DNA of 64,000 nt from Pseudomonas fluorescens (GTDB taxonomy: Bacteria; Pseudomonadota; Gammaproteobacteria; Pseudomonadales; Pseudomonadaceae), in assembly GCF_902497855.1 (NCBI RefSeq), contig NZ_CABVHU010000009.1, positions 124,001 to 188,000 of the forward strand, written 5' to 3'. Made by a program: the position numbers and the translations under genes. Positions 1 through 7,643 of the stretch are shown piece after piece. The stretch's first letter is position 1. Every line of letters starts with the position of its first letter. Below the pieces are notes generated by a model, which saw nothing but the letters and a program-made list of their open reading frames with translations, was not told where the DNA came from and ran no database searches.

Positions 1-281
1 CCGAGCCTGGCCTGACCTATGTCCAACGCACCCTGAGCACATCTGCCGAGGCCCCGAAATGGGTGAGCCTTGGTCTGCGCAACGGCCAACTCAGGCATGT
101 GGTGTGCGCCAACGCCGGCGGCGAATTACGTCCGCTCAAAAGCCTCATGGAGGCGGGTGTCCCGTGCTCGGCAGCAGCACTGGCAGACATCAACCAGCCG
201 CTGCGGCAGCTGGAAAAACAATTCAGGGCTTCGATCCAGCCCACTTCTTCCGCCCCTTCTCAGGAGCCGCTCCATGTATAA
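1..281 (+). CDS. C-terminal end of a Rieske-system ferredoxin reductase (5' truncated by window)
   Basis: The reading frame is open from base 3 and ends at TAA 279-281, so only about 92 C-terminal residues are visible. The piece has the pattern of the C-terminal domain of FAD-dependent ferredoxin:NAD(P)H reductases: a short strand WVSLGLRNGQL, then HVVCAN, then a helix with RPLKSLMEAG and a final ADINQPLRQLEK. Such reductases pass electrons through a ferredoxin to Rieske oxygenases. The stop codon overlaps the start of the oxygenase alpha subunit by 8 bases (CATGTATAA), which implies translational coupling in one operon. The FAD and NAD(P)H sites lie outside the window. Assignment rests on this tail plus context. 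Confidence 0.7.
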   Translation, partial: EPGLTYVQRTLSTSAEAPKWVSLGLRNGQLRHVVCANAGGELRPLKSLMEAGVPCSAAALADINQPLRQLEKQFRASIQPTSSAPSQEPLHV

Positions 282-1563
282 CTCGCAAGATGTCATTGCC
301 CGCACCGGGGGCAACAAAGACCTGGCCCTGGCCGACTGCATATGGCCAAACGATGACCTTCACTACATCCCCGACTGGGTCTACACCAGTCATGCCGTCT
401 ATGATCGTGAAGTTGAACGAATCTTCCACGGCCGCACCTGGAACTTCGTCGCACTGGAAGCCGAGATCCCCAACACCGGTGACTACAAACGCTCCTTTGT
501 CGGCCCGACCCCGGTGGTGGTTGCACGGGCAGAAGACGGCTCGGTCAATGTCTTCGAGAACCGTTGCGCACACCGCGGCGCGGAGTTCTGCCGACACAGC
601 CAGGGCAATGCCAAAGAGTTCGTCTGCCCGTACCATCAGTGGTCCTACGACCTCAAGGGCAACCTGCAGGGCGTGCCTTTCAAGCGCGGCGTGAATCGCC
701 AGGGCGGCATGCCCAAGGATTTTCGCAACGAAGACCACGGCCTGAAAAAGCTCCACGTCACCACCTGGAACGGTGTCGTCTTCGCCTCCTACCACGCCGA
801 TGTCGAACCGATCGAAGAGTACCTGACCCCGCAAATCATCGAAGACATGGGCAAGGTCTTCGATGGCCGCAAACTCAAAGTGCTCGGTTACTACCGCAAT
901 GAGTTGCCCTGCAACTGGAAGATGTACCACGAAAACCTGAAGGACCCTTACCACGCCACCTTGCTGCATTCGTTCCTGGTGGTCTTCGGCCTGCTGGTGG
1001 CCGGCAACAAGTCCGCCATGATTGCCGACCCGGTGCACGGTCGTCACGGCACCATGGCCTCGGCCAAGAGTGAAGACAAGTACGCGCAAGTCAGCGACGC
1101 CAACAAGGCAGAAATGCGCTCCTACCATGAAGGCATGCGCCTGCTCGACGATCGCTTCCTCGACTACATCAAGGAAACCGACTCGCCATGGTCGGTGACC
1201 ATGCAGACCATCTGGCCGAACCTGATCGTGCAACGGGAAATGAACACCTTGGGCGTACGGCAGATCGTCCCCAACGGCCCGAACAGCATGATCATGCAAT
1301 GGACCATGTTCGGCTATGAAGGCGACACCGAGGAAATGACGCAACATCGCTTGCGCCAAGGCAACCTGATGGGCCCTGCCGGATTCCTCGGCCTGGAAGA
1401 CAATGAAGCGATGAAGTACGTCCAGGAAGGCCTGCGCCGCTCCAGCAGCGACTTCAACATCCTCAAGCTTGACCACGGCCAGGTGGGTACCACCAACTCC
1501 CTTATTTCAGAAGCCGCAATCCGCGCCCTTTACCGCCACTACCGCGAAATCATGGAGCTGTAA
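274..1563 (+). CDS. Rieske non-heme iron oxygenase, alpha (catalytic) subunit; candidate 6-hydroxypicolinate 3-monooxygenase
   Basis: A 429-residue ring-hydroxylating oxygenase large subunit. The Rieske [2Fe-2S] ligands are C98, H100, C118 and H121 (CAH-x17-CPYH). The mononuclear iron site is D224-x2-H227-x4-H232 in an ENLKDPYHATLLH stretch, typical of the NagG/salicylate-5-hydroxylase and anthranilate-dioxygenase branch. The start at 274 follows GGAG in CAGGAGCCGCTCC and overlaps the upstream reductase stop. The stop overlaps the beta-subunit start (TAATG). It faces genes for degradation of 2,5-dihydroxypyridine, including a 3,6-dihydroxypicolinate-decarboxylase-like enzyme. By inference it therefore performs the preceding ring hydroxylation of a hydroxypicolinate, as PicB does in Alcaligenes picolinate degradation. 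Other pyridine or benzoate substrates cannot be excluded. Confidence 0.85.
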   Translation: MYNSQDVIARTGGNKDLALADCIWPNDDLHYIPDWVYTSHAVYDREVERIFHGRTWNFVALEAEIPNTGDYKRSFVGPTPVVVARAEDGSVNVFENRCAHRGAEFCRHSQGNAKEFVCPYHQWSYDLKGNLQGVPFKRGVNRQGGMPKDFRNEDHGLKKLHVTTWNGVVFASYHADVEPIEEYLTPQIIEDMGKVFDGRKLKVLGYYRNELPCNWKMYHENLKDPYHATLLHSFLVVFGLLVAGNKSAMIADPVHGRHGTMASAKSEDKYAQVSDANKAEMRSYHEGMRLLDDRFLDYIKETDSPWSVTMQTIWPNLIVQREMNTLGVRQIVPNGPNSMIMQWTMFGYEGDTEEMTQHRLRQGNLMGPAGFLGLEDNEAMKYVQEGLRRSSSDFNILKLDHGQVGTTNSLISEAAIRALYRHYREIMEL

Positions 1564-2105
1564 TGAACGCCTTTGCCAACGAACTGAACCGCCCCTACCC
1601 GCTCTACCAACCCTGCCGGCTCGACCGGGCCACGGCCCTGCGCCTGCGACTGGAGATCGAGACCTTCAATGCCGACTACTGTGCCGTGCTGGACGATGGC
1701 CTGATCGAGCAGTGGCCGGATTTCTTCACCCACGATGCCCTGTACCGTGTGACCTCAAGGGAAAACGCCGAGCTGAACATGCCCGTCGGCCTGATCTACG
1801 CCCAGGGCCGCAACATGATGCATGACCGCGCGGTGGCCATCTCTCGCACGCAAATGTTCGCCCCACGCTACAACCTGCACCTGATCGGCAATACCCGCGT
1901 GATCGATGAGTCGAGCGACGGAATTATTACCGCCCAAGCCAACTTCATGCTGCTGCAGACACTGGTGGAAGGCCCGACAACGACTCATATGGCCGGCACC
2001 TACCACGACCGCTTCCAACGCGTCGACGGTGTGCTGCTACTGCTGGAGCGCCAGGTGATCTATGACAGCACGCTGATCGCCAACGATCTGGTGTTTCCGC
2101 TGTAA
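1563..2105 (+). CDS. Ring-hydroxylating oxygenase beta subunit
   Basis: A 180-residue small subunit of the alpha/beta Rieske oxygenases (cystatin/SnoaL-like fold), close to the usual 160-190 residues. Family-typical segments are the N-terminal helix with LEIETFNADYCAVLDDG, the D-ALYRVTSREN strand and the C-terminal LLLLERQVIYDS. It has no cofactor and stabilises the alpha3beta3 oxygenase. Its ATG shares one base with the alpha stop, so the two subunits are coupled for stoichiometric assembly. The operon seems to end here: REP repeats and the oppositely oriented MarR gene follow. Confidence 0.85.
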   Translation: MNAFANELNRPYPLYQPCRLDRATALRLRLEIETFNADYCAVLDDGLIEQWPDFFTHDALYRVTSRENAELNMPVGLIYAQGRNMMHDRAVAISRTQMFAPRYNLHLIGNTRVIDESSDGIITAQANFMLLQTLVEGPTTTHMAGTYHDRFQRVDGVLLLLERQVIYDSTLIANDLVFPL

Positions 2106-2290
2106 TGTAGGAGCGAGCTTGCTCGCGAAAAACTTGAGGGCGCCGCGTTTTCCCAGGCAGCCCTCGCCATCGTTAACGTCCATCGCCGTGCAGGAGCGAG
2201 CTTGCTCGCGAAAAACTCAAGGGCACCGCGTCCTTCCAGGCCGCCCTTGTCATCGTTAACGTCCTTCGCGAGCAAGCTCGCTCCTACATC
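2106..2290. repeat. Cluster of three REP elements
   Basis: Two direct copies of GGAGCGAGCTTGCTCGCGAAAA start near 2109 and 2192, each followed by a similar spacer (GGGCRCCGCG... and CATCGTTAACGTC). A third, inverted copy (TTCGCGAGCAAGCTCGCTCC) lies at 2266-2285. This is the common Pseudomonas REP type. It sits between the 3' ends of two convergent genes, a usual REP location, and could form a stable hairpin that protects or ends both transcripts. Confidence 0.9.
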
Positions 2291-2312
2291 ATGTCCCCGA
2301 GCCAGCCACCGA

Positions 2313-2816
2313 TCAAAGCCCGCGCAATACCGTTCGACTGTACTGGTTGTTGGATTCCACCAATATGGCCAACAAGCCCATGAACTGTTTCTTCTGGGCC
2401 GGACGCAACGGCTGGAGCATCCGCTCCTGAGCCCTGGCCATGCTTTCATGCATGAGTACCACCGCGTCCTTACCCTGCTGAGTAAGAAACACGTTGCGCG
2501 TACGCCGGTCATTGGGATCCGGCTGGCGATACAGCAATTCGTGGGTTTCGAGACGCTTGACCACATCAGCGGTATTGGTCCGGTCAAGTCCGACCTCCTG
2601 GGCCAGCGCTGTCTGGTCCAGCCCGGGCATGACCGAAAGGGTCGTGAGAATGGCATATTGAACGGGGGTGATATTCATCCCTTTGCATTCTTCGAAGAAC
2701 AATGCGACATGGATCTGATGCAGGCGGCGTACGAGAAACCCCGGGCGCCCCCAAAGAAGCTCTTTGGCCGGATCATCCAGTTCAGAGTCGGGTGTCGCAC
2801 TACCAAGGGCTGTCAT
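2313..2816 (-). CDS. MarR-family regulator, PicR/NicR-like
   Basis: A 167-residue winged-helix protein with MarR layout: N-terminal dimerisation helix (GFLVRRLHQIHVALFFEE), a helix-turn-helix (TPVQYAILTTL... LDQTALAQEVGLDRTNTADVVKRLE), a wing with the family-typical DPNDRRTRNVFLT, and a C-terminal dimerisation helix. MarR repressors of this type (NicR for nicotinate, PicR for picolinate) release DNA on binding pathway aromatics. It is co-oriented with and downstream of the maleamate amidase gene, separated by 132 bases holding an 18-bp inverted repeat, so it may be transcribed separately. The likely targets are the two TCAGTAYACTGA palindromes upstream of the decarboxylase gene. Confidence 0.85.
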   Translation of the reverse strand: MTALGSATPDSELDDPAKELLWGRPGFLVRRLHQIHVALFFEECKGMNITPVQYAILTTLSVMPGLDQTALAQEVGLDRTNTADVVKRLETHELLYRQPDPNDRRTRNVFLTQQGKDAVVLMHESMARAQERMLQPLRPAQKKQFMGLLAILVESNNQYSRTVLRGL

Positions 2817-2887
2817 GTAATGTCCTAGTTATAAATGGCGCCAAGCATAACCGTACCATGGGTCCCTTGGCACGGTCACGTTGCGAG

Positions 2888-2941
2888 CAGGGTCTGTCAT
2901 CGAGCCATTTGCCCAGGGGCAATGCTCGATGACAGACCCTG
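2888..2941. terminator. 18-bp perfect inverted repeat between maleamate amidase and marR
   Basis: CAGGGTCTGTCATCGAGC (2888-2905) is repeated as its exact reverse complement at 2924-2941, with an 18-base loop. It lies 8 bases beyond the amidase stop codon. No T-tract follows on either strand, so it is either a non-canonical terminator or RNA stabiliser of the catabolic operon, or an extended protein-binding dyad upstream of the regulator. Confidence 0.5.
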
Positions 2942-2948
2942 TGTTCGA

Positions 2949-3566
2949 TCAACCCACTGTCGCGAGCGCTTCCTCCAGGGTCATGACTGCAGCGTACTTT
3001 TGCGCCATGTCGAAGAGATTCGCATCATGGGGCTCCAGCGCCCGATCACCGACGCAATCAGACACCACCAGCGGGCGAAAGCCATGGCTCATGGCGTCGA
3101 CCACACTGGCGCGCACACAACCGCTGGTGACGGCCCCGGCCACCAGCAGCGTACGCACGCCATTGAAGTTGAGCCAGGCGGCCAGGTCCGTGCCAAAGAA
3201 GGCTGAAGGCAGGGTCTTGCGCACCACCAGCTCGCCCTCGATCGGCGTCAGCGACGGCACAATGGCGCTTCGATGCTCGTGTTCGAGCAACGTCAGCATC
3301 GAAGGTATTTTCAGGGTAAATACATTGCGATCGGCGCCATCATCGGCGAAGACAATGCGGCTGTGAGCCACCGGCCAGCCTTTATCGCGCGCGTAAGCCA
3401 ATAGCGGCCTGGTACGCTCGATCGCCTCGGGAATATTGCCGCCGCCGAAGATCGCCGGGTCGGCAAAACCTTCAACCAGGTCGATGATCAACAGCCCATA
3501 GGGCCCCGGCAGCTCTATCTGCGTGCCAAAACCCTGGCGCTCGTAAGTCTTCAGTTTTTCGCTCAT
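2949..3566 (-). CDS. nicF: Maleamate amidohydrolase (isochorismatase-like cysteine hydrolase), NicF/PicF-like
   Basis: A 205-residue isochorismatase-fold amidase expected to convert maleamate to maleate and ammonia in the cytoplasm. The catalytic triad is visible: Asp in LLIIDLVEGF, Lys in VVRKTLPSAFFGT, and the nucleophilic Cys in GAVTSGCVRAS. The start overlaps the stop of the dioxygenase gene by 4 bases (ATGA). Its position in a block with 2,5-dihydroxypyridine dioxygenase, deformylase and maleate isomerase makes the specific role much more likely than a generic cysteine hydrolase. Confidence 0.87.
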   Translation of the reverse strand: MSEKLKTYERQGFGTQIELPGPYGLLIIDLVEGFADPAIFGGGNIPEAIERTRPLLAYARDKGWPVAHSRIVFADDGADRNVFTLKIPSMLTLLEHEHRSAIVPSLTPIEGELVVRKTLPSAFFGTDLAAWLNFNGVRTLLVAGAVTSGCVRASVVDAMSHGFRPLVVSDCVGDRALEPHDANLFDMAQKYAAVMTLEEALATVG

Positions 3567-4609
3567 TGCATGTTCCCTCGGTCCATTACCCGGCCTTTTT
3601 CGACGACCACAAGGTCATCCAGACGCACCGTGCAATCACGCAGCGGGATATCGATGTGGCAAGCCGTGGTGCGATTGCCGCCCGCTTCGTTATTCGGGCC
3701 CATGGAGAACAGGAAGTTGCCTTCGTAAGCACGGGCATCCATCCCGATATGGGCTTCTCGATCGAGCAACCCCAGGGTCGACCAGCGTGCACGCGGCTGC
3801 AGGCCCCAGCCGATATGAGACAGCGCATACGCCTCAGGGTCGTTGAACACCGCCATGTAGTCGCGCAACAACGCAGCCTCCACGCCGCCCTCGATGCTGG
3901 TCACGTAGCCATTTTTGACCTGCAACTCGATCGGATCTTGCACATAGGACTTATGGGGCAGCAGGATATCGCCGCGGTCGATCACAATCCGCCCATTGGC
4001 GCCCAGCTCGTTGGGCCAGGTCAGCACGAAACCGCTGGGCCAGTGATCCCAGCGACCGGGTGCATCGACAAAGCCATATTCACTGATCGCCGGAAACTCG
4101 CCCAATGGACAGGTCAGCGCCGTACCGGCCGCCGAGGTCACATGCATCTGGCTGGCGCGCTCTATCAGCGCAGCCGCCGCCAGTACCCGTTGTCGATCAG
4201 CGACGGTAGGCAGCAGGCGCACCAGGATTTCCGGCGGCTCCACCGCCAACAGTATCCGGGTACCGCTGGCCAGGATTTCGTGCTGCTCGGGCGAGAACAG
4301 CAACGTCATCAGGTCCAGCACCAGATCGCTGGCTTTCAAGGCCGCCAGCGCTGGCGCATTACCCGTCAACGGCGTGACCCCCAGGTACGCCAGGGAGTCC
4401 CGGCTCAGCGCCTTCTCACCGTTGACCGGCGGCAGATCCAGGCGATTGACGATCGCCCCCAGGGCCTGACACGCCACTTGAGCCGTGCGCAATGTTTGCG
4501 GATGAGTATCGGCCCCCGTCAGGATGGTCACACTCTGCCCGCGCTGCAGATCGCTGAGGGTGAGCACGTGCTTCCAGGCTTCGATCAAATCATAATCGCT
4601 GACAGCCAT
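3563..4609 (-). CDS. nicX: 2,5-dihydroxypyridine 5,6-dioxygenase, NicX/PicD-like
   Basis: A 348-residue protein, matching the about 350 residues of NicX, an extradiol-like Fe(II) dioxygenase that opens 2,5-dihydroxypyridine to N-formylmaleamate. The family is related to M29-type leucyl aminopeptidases rather than classic extradiol enzymes. Metal-site candidates lie in the C-terminal third (HIGWGLQPRARWSTL, EGNFLFSMGPNNE, TTACHIDIPL). The start at 4609 (MAVSDYDLIEAW) was preferred over one 27 codons upstream because it falls 2 bases after the preceding gene, fits family length and has a purine-rich AGAATAAAG upstream. It overlaps nicF by 4 bases. Confidence 0.87.
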   Translation of the reverse strand: MAVSDYDLIEAWKHVLTLSDLQRGQSVTILTGADTHPQTLRTAQVACQALGAIVNRLDLPPVNGEKALSRDSLAYLGVTPLTGNAPALAALKASDLVLDLMTLLFSPEQHEILASGTRILLAVEPPEILVRLLPTVADRQRVLAAAALIERASQMHVTSAAGTALTCPLGEFPAISEYGFVDAPGRWDHWPSGFVLTWPNELGANGRIVIDRGDILLPHKSYVQDPIELQVKNGYVTSIEGGVEAALLRDYMAVFNDPEAYALSHIGWGLQPRARWSTLGLLDREAHIGMDARAYEGNFLFSMGPNNEAGGNRTTACHIDIPLRDCTVRLDDLVVVEKGRVMDRGNMQ

Positions 4610-4611
4610 CT

Positions 4612-5451
4612 TTATTCTCCATTGACCGAGGGCAGTGCAGCCCCGAGAAAACTGTCGAACGCCCGATAGAACCCCTCTGCGTTGTCCCAAGGGATCATAT
4701 GCCCGGCATCGGCCACCCGGACGACTGCCAGGTCGGTCGCCAACCCCTGGATTTCCTCGATATCCGCGTCCAGTATCACCCCGCCTCTTTCGGCCACCAT
4801 CAGCAGTGCCGGGCAGGTGACGTGACGCAGGTCGGCATGAAAATCCTCTGTATGAAACGCCTCGAAGCTGGCTTTGATCGCGCGCTCGTCACAGGTGTGC
4901 AGCCACTCGGCGCGCAGGGACAATTGCTCATCGGTCCAGGTCGGGCAGAAGGCGCGCATGTCATCAGCGCTCATCCCGGCTTGAGCCATGCGAATCGAGT
5001 CGACATACCACGGCAATTGCGACGGGTAGGCGCGTCGACCGGGGCCCGAGACGGGTGGGTCGACGAGCACCATGCGAGCCAGGCCGGCGCCACTGTTGCG
5101 CGCCAGCCGCGCGGCAATGCGCGCGCCCATGGAGTGCCCGACCAGACTGAAACGGGAAAAACCCAGGGCTTGGGCAAACGCGCTGACATCAGCGGCCTGG
5201 GCCTCCACGCTATAGTCCAGATCCGCACCGGACTCGGAAAGCCCCCGCCCCCGCACATCCAGCACATAGGTGTCGAAAGCCTGGCCGAAGCGCTCGGCGA
5301 CAAAAGCCCAGGTCACCGCCGGGCTGGTGATGCCGGGAATGATGATGACCGGGTCACGCGCGGCCCGCTCAGCGCTGGCGCCGCCAAAGCGCAAGTAATG
5401 TTGACGGATATCATTGGCGCGGATGTTGGCGCCATAGAGAAATTGACTCAT
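4612..5451 (-). CDS. nicD: N-formylmaleamate deformylase (alpha/beta hydrolase), NicD/PicE-like
   Basis: A 279-residue alpha/beta hydrolase. The nucleophile elbow is GHSMGA (Ser), the oxyanion strand is IIIPGITSP, and the catalytic His is in ADAGHMIPWDN. NicD hydrolyses N-formylmaleamate, the dioxygenase product, to maleamate and formate. The gene lies between the isomerase and dioxygenase genes with 2- and 9-base gaps, clearly in one operon. Alpha/beta hydrolases are functionally diverse, so the specific substrate is assigned by context. Confidence 0.87.
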   Translation of the reverse strand: MSQFLYGANIRANDIRQHYLRFGGASAERAARDPVIIIPGITSPAVTWAFVAERFGQAFDTYVLDVRGRGLSESGADLDYSVEAQAADVSAFAQALGFSRFSLVGHSMGARIAARLARNSGAGLARMVLVDPPVSGPGRRAYPSQLPWYVDSIRMAQAGMSADDMRAFCPTWTDEQLSLRAEWLHTCDERAIKASFEAFHTEDFHADLRHVTCPALLMVAERGGVILDADIEEIQGLATDLAVVRVADAGHMIPWDNAEGFYRAFDSFLGAALPSVNGE

Positions 5452-5460
5452 GGCACTTCC

Positions 5461-6213
5461 TCAGTAGGCACCGGACAGCAGAGCGCCGGCACCGGGAACG
5501 ATCGGCTCGAGGTTGAGTGCCTTGAGCATGGCGTAGGTCGTGGCGATGGCGGCGGTCAACACCGGCTTTCCGGTTTGTGCCTCAACCGTAGCCACTGCGC
5601 TCAACGAAGGCATTTGCACGCAGGCCGACAGGACGATGGCATCGACACCCGTAAGGTCCAGGCCGGCAACGATGCCTGGCAGGTTGGCCGGATCATGGCG
5701 AGCGACCGCCAGATTGTCCTGGATTTCCAGCGCGTGCCAGACTTTGACTTCGATGCCTTCGTGCTCGATATAGTCGACCACCAGCTCCGTGAGCGGCCGC
5801 ATATAGGGCGCCACCAAAGCGATGCGTTTGGCGCCGAGCACTTTGATGCCGTCCACCAAGGCACCCGCACTGGTAATCACCGGCGCCGGGGAATCGTTAT
5901 CCCGGGTCACTTGGCTCAAGCGTTGTTGAGACTCGCGATGGTACCCCCTGCCCATGGACATGATTGCCACCAGGCAGGCGTAGCCGAGGACATCGACACG
6001 CGCGTCGGACAACTCGAGGGCGCAGCGGTCGGATTGAGCATCCATCGCCGCCAGCTCTTCCTTGCACACATGCTTCATGCGCATACGGCTGGAGTGAAAC
6101 GTAAAGCGCTCGGGCCGGATCAACTGGCGGGCGGCCAGCATCGCAGGGATTTCGGTTTCCATGGTGGTATTGGAGCTGGGCACGATTTGCCCGATGCGCA
6201 GGAGCTTGGTCAT
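5461..6213 (-). CDS. maiA: Maleate cis-trans isomerase (Asp/Glu racemase superfamily), NicE/MaiA-like
   Basis: A 250-residue Asp/Glu-racemase-fold enzyme converting maleate to fumarate, which enters the TCA cycle. The two catalytic cysteines are present in YACLVAIMSMG and LSACVQMPS, and the N-terminal GQIVPSSNTTMETE is typical of maleate isomerases (length about 250). It is followed after 9 bases by the deformylase gene. In Alcaligenes faecalis the equivalent maiA/picG is required for picolinate growth. Confidence 0.9.
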   Translation of the reverse strand: MTKLLRIGQIVPSSNTTMETEIPAMLAARQLIRPERFTFHSSRMRMKHVCKEELAAMDAQSDRCALELSDARVDVLGYACLVAIMSMGRGYHRESQQRLSQVTRDNDSPAPVITSAGALVDGIKVLGAKRIALVAPYMRPLTELVVDYIEHEGIEVKVWHALEIQDNLAVARHDPANLPGIVAGLDLTGVDAIVLSACVQMPSLSAVATVEAQTGKPVLTAAIATTYAMLKALNLEPIVPGAGALLSGAY

Positions 6214-6266
6214 GATTAAGGTCTCGGTATTAGCAGATTGTCGTGGTCAGTGTGGCGTTGGCAGAT

Positions 6267-7235
6267 TCAGAGCTTGAACAGGTGTGCGGCGTTGCCATGA
6301 CAGATCCGGGCACGCACCTCTTCCTCGATATCAACCGAATCGATGAACTCCACGGCAACGGCCGTAGACTCGTAGGGGTAGTCGACGGAGAACATCACCG
6401 CTTCCGGGCCCAACTCCGCCAGTGCACATTTCAAGGCGGACGGCGAGCAAACCCCGGATGTGGTTATCAGGATATTGCTGCCGATGTATTCCGAGGGCGC
6501 TCGCTCCAGATGCACGCCATGGGGGTAAACCGCGAAGCGATTGTCGAGGCGCCACGGGATAAACGGCAGGCCTTCGCCCATGTGACCGAGAATGACCTTG
6601 AGGTCGGGAAAACGATCGAACACCCCACCGAACAGCAGGCGCAAGGCATGACTGGCCGTTTCAACCCCCCAGCCCCATGCCGCGCCACGCATTTGCGGAT
6701 GGCCGTCGAATACCTGGGGGAACACATAGGCATCTGACGGGTGCAGGTAAAAAGGCACGTCAAGTTCCTGCATGCAGGCCCAGAACTCATCATAGGAAGG
6801 GTCGTCGTAATACATGCCCTGGGTATGGCCATTGACCAATGCGCCCTTGAATCCCAGGTCCTTGACCGCACGGGTGAGCTCGGCGGCCGCCAGTTTCGGA
6901 TCGTGCATGGGCAAGCTGGCGAAACCGCCGAAGCGCGTCGGATGACGTTGTACCTGTTGCGCCAGGTAATCGTTGCTGCGCTGGGCTTGCGCCAGCGCCT
7001 GCTTGAAATCCTGCTCGCCTTGAACCCCGGGACCGGTCTGCGACAAGATGCTGAAATCGATGCCGTAGCGATCCATCTCACTCAGGCGAAGCTCATCGAA
7101 ATCGCTCAACTGCGCGCTCAGCCTGGCGAATACTTCAGGTTTGATATGTTGAGTGAAGCTTTTGGAGTACCCCTCGAACCCCGGGGTCATGAAATGCTCT
7201 TCGAACGTTATCTTGCGCAATTTGGTGGTTTCCAT
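6267..7235 (-). CDS. Amidohydrolase-family decarboxylase, candidate 3,6-dihydroxypicolinate decarboxylase (PicC-like)
   Basis: A 322-residue metal-dependent decarboxylase of the amidohydrolase-2 family (ACMSD, 2,3-dihydroxybenzoate and gamma-resorcylate decarboxylases). Metal-ligand motifs are E-x-H in FEEHF near the N-terminus, H in FYLHPSDAY, H in VILGHMGEGLPF and D in FSVDYPYES. It is the first gene of the leftward operon that degrades 2,5-dihydroxypyridine. An enzyme giving 2,5-dihydroxypyridine by non-oxidative decarboxylation is therefore expected here, which is the PicC step. The promoter region carries two palindromes suited to the MarR regulator. Alternative: decarboxylation of another hydroxypyridine carboxylate. 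Confidence 0.8.
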   Translation of the reverse strand: METTKLRKITFEEHFMTPGFEGYSKSFTQHIKPEVFARLSAQLSDFDELRLSEMDRYGIDFSILSQTGPGVQGEQDFKQALAQAQRSNDYLAQQVQRHPTRFGGFASLPMHDPKLAAAELTRAVKDLGFKGALVNGHTQGMYYDDPSYDEFWACMQELDVPFYLHPSDAYVFPQVFDGHPQMRGAAWGWGVETASHALRLLFGGVFDRFPDLKVILGHMGEGLPFIPWRLDNRFAVYPHGVHLERAPSEYIGSNILITTSGVCSPSALKCALAELGPEAVMFSVDYPYESTAVAVEFIDSVDIEEEVRARICHGNAAHLFKL

Positions 7236-7296
7236 CGTAAAGCCCTGTCAGAAGGTTCAGAACTCACTGCTGCGCCTCGCCTCAAGGCACCCATAA

Positions 7297-7312
7297 GATC
7301 AGTATACTGATC
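7297..7312. promoter_or_regulatory. Perfect palindrome, candidate MarR (PicR-like) operator 1
   Basis: GATCAGTATACTGATC is a perfect 16-bp palindrome, 62 bases upstream of the decarboxylase start. Its TCAG-N4-CTGA core matches, as far as I recall, the type of site bound by PicR. It is well placed to block the leftward promoter. Confidence 0.6.
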
Positions 7313-7410
7313 ATTTTGGCCGGCCGGACTGATGCATCAATCGACTCGGAGGCGGAGCGTGCCCAGCTACATCACGTGCTTTCGGTAAATTGCCAATGCG
7401 CCAAATACAA

Positions 7411-7422
7411 TCAGTACACTGA
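7411..7422. promoter_or_regulatory. Second copy of the candidate PicR-like operator
   Basis: TCAGTACACTGA differs from operator 1 at one central base and lies about 112 bases further upstream. The spacing is compatible with two-site repression or with a second promoter. The rest of 7236-7643 holds only a REP pair and no convincing gene. Confidence 0.5.
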
Positions 7423-7539
7423 CAAAATTATCGTTGCAGATGACAGGTGGATTGTCAAAGTATTTGGCAAATACCCCGGCGCTCAGCGACAGGCCATGCG
7501 CAGGCGTTGACCACAATTCATCGGCACACAGCTGCCCCC

Positions 7540-7624
7540 TGTAGGAGCTGGCTTGCCAGCGAAAGCGGCCTCAAGCCTAGCAGTGCCCAAGCAGACGCCT
7601 TCGCCAGCAAGCCGGCTCCTACAC
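7540..7624. repeat. Inverted REP pair
   Basis: TGTAGGAGCTGGCTTGCCAGCG near 7540 and its near reverse complement CGCCAGCAAGCCGGCTCCTACA near 7602 flank about 40 bases of spacer. This is a second REP family, distinct from the GGAGCGAGC type. It could form a long hairpin between the catabolic promoter region and the DUF3422 gene. Confidence 0.8.
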
Positions 7625-7643
7625 AATCGCCAGAAAAGTATCG

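Noticed and set aside
223..1476. Long minus-strand open frame opposite the Rieske alpha subunit
   Set aside because: It lies antisense to a gene with intact Rieske and iron motifs; its translation is His/Val/Gly-rich without domains, typical of antisense frames in high-GC DNA.
2060..2656. 198-codon minus-strand frame overlapping marR and the REP cluster
   Set aside because: It runs through REP repeats and out of frame through the MarR gene, which has a full winged-helix signature.
4699..6219. 506-codon plus-strand frame opposite the deformylase and isomerase genes
   Set aside because: It spans two well-supported genes on the other strand and is Arg/His/Gly-rich low-complexity sequence with no recognised motif.
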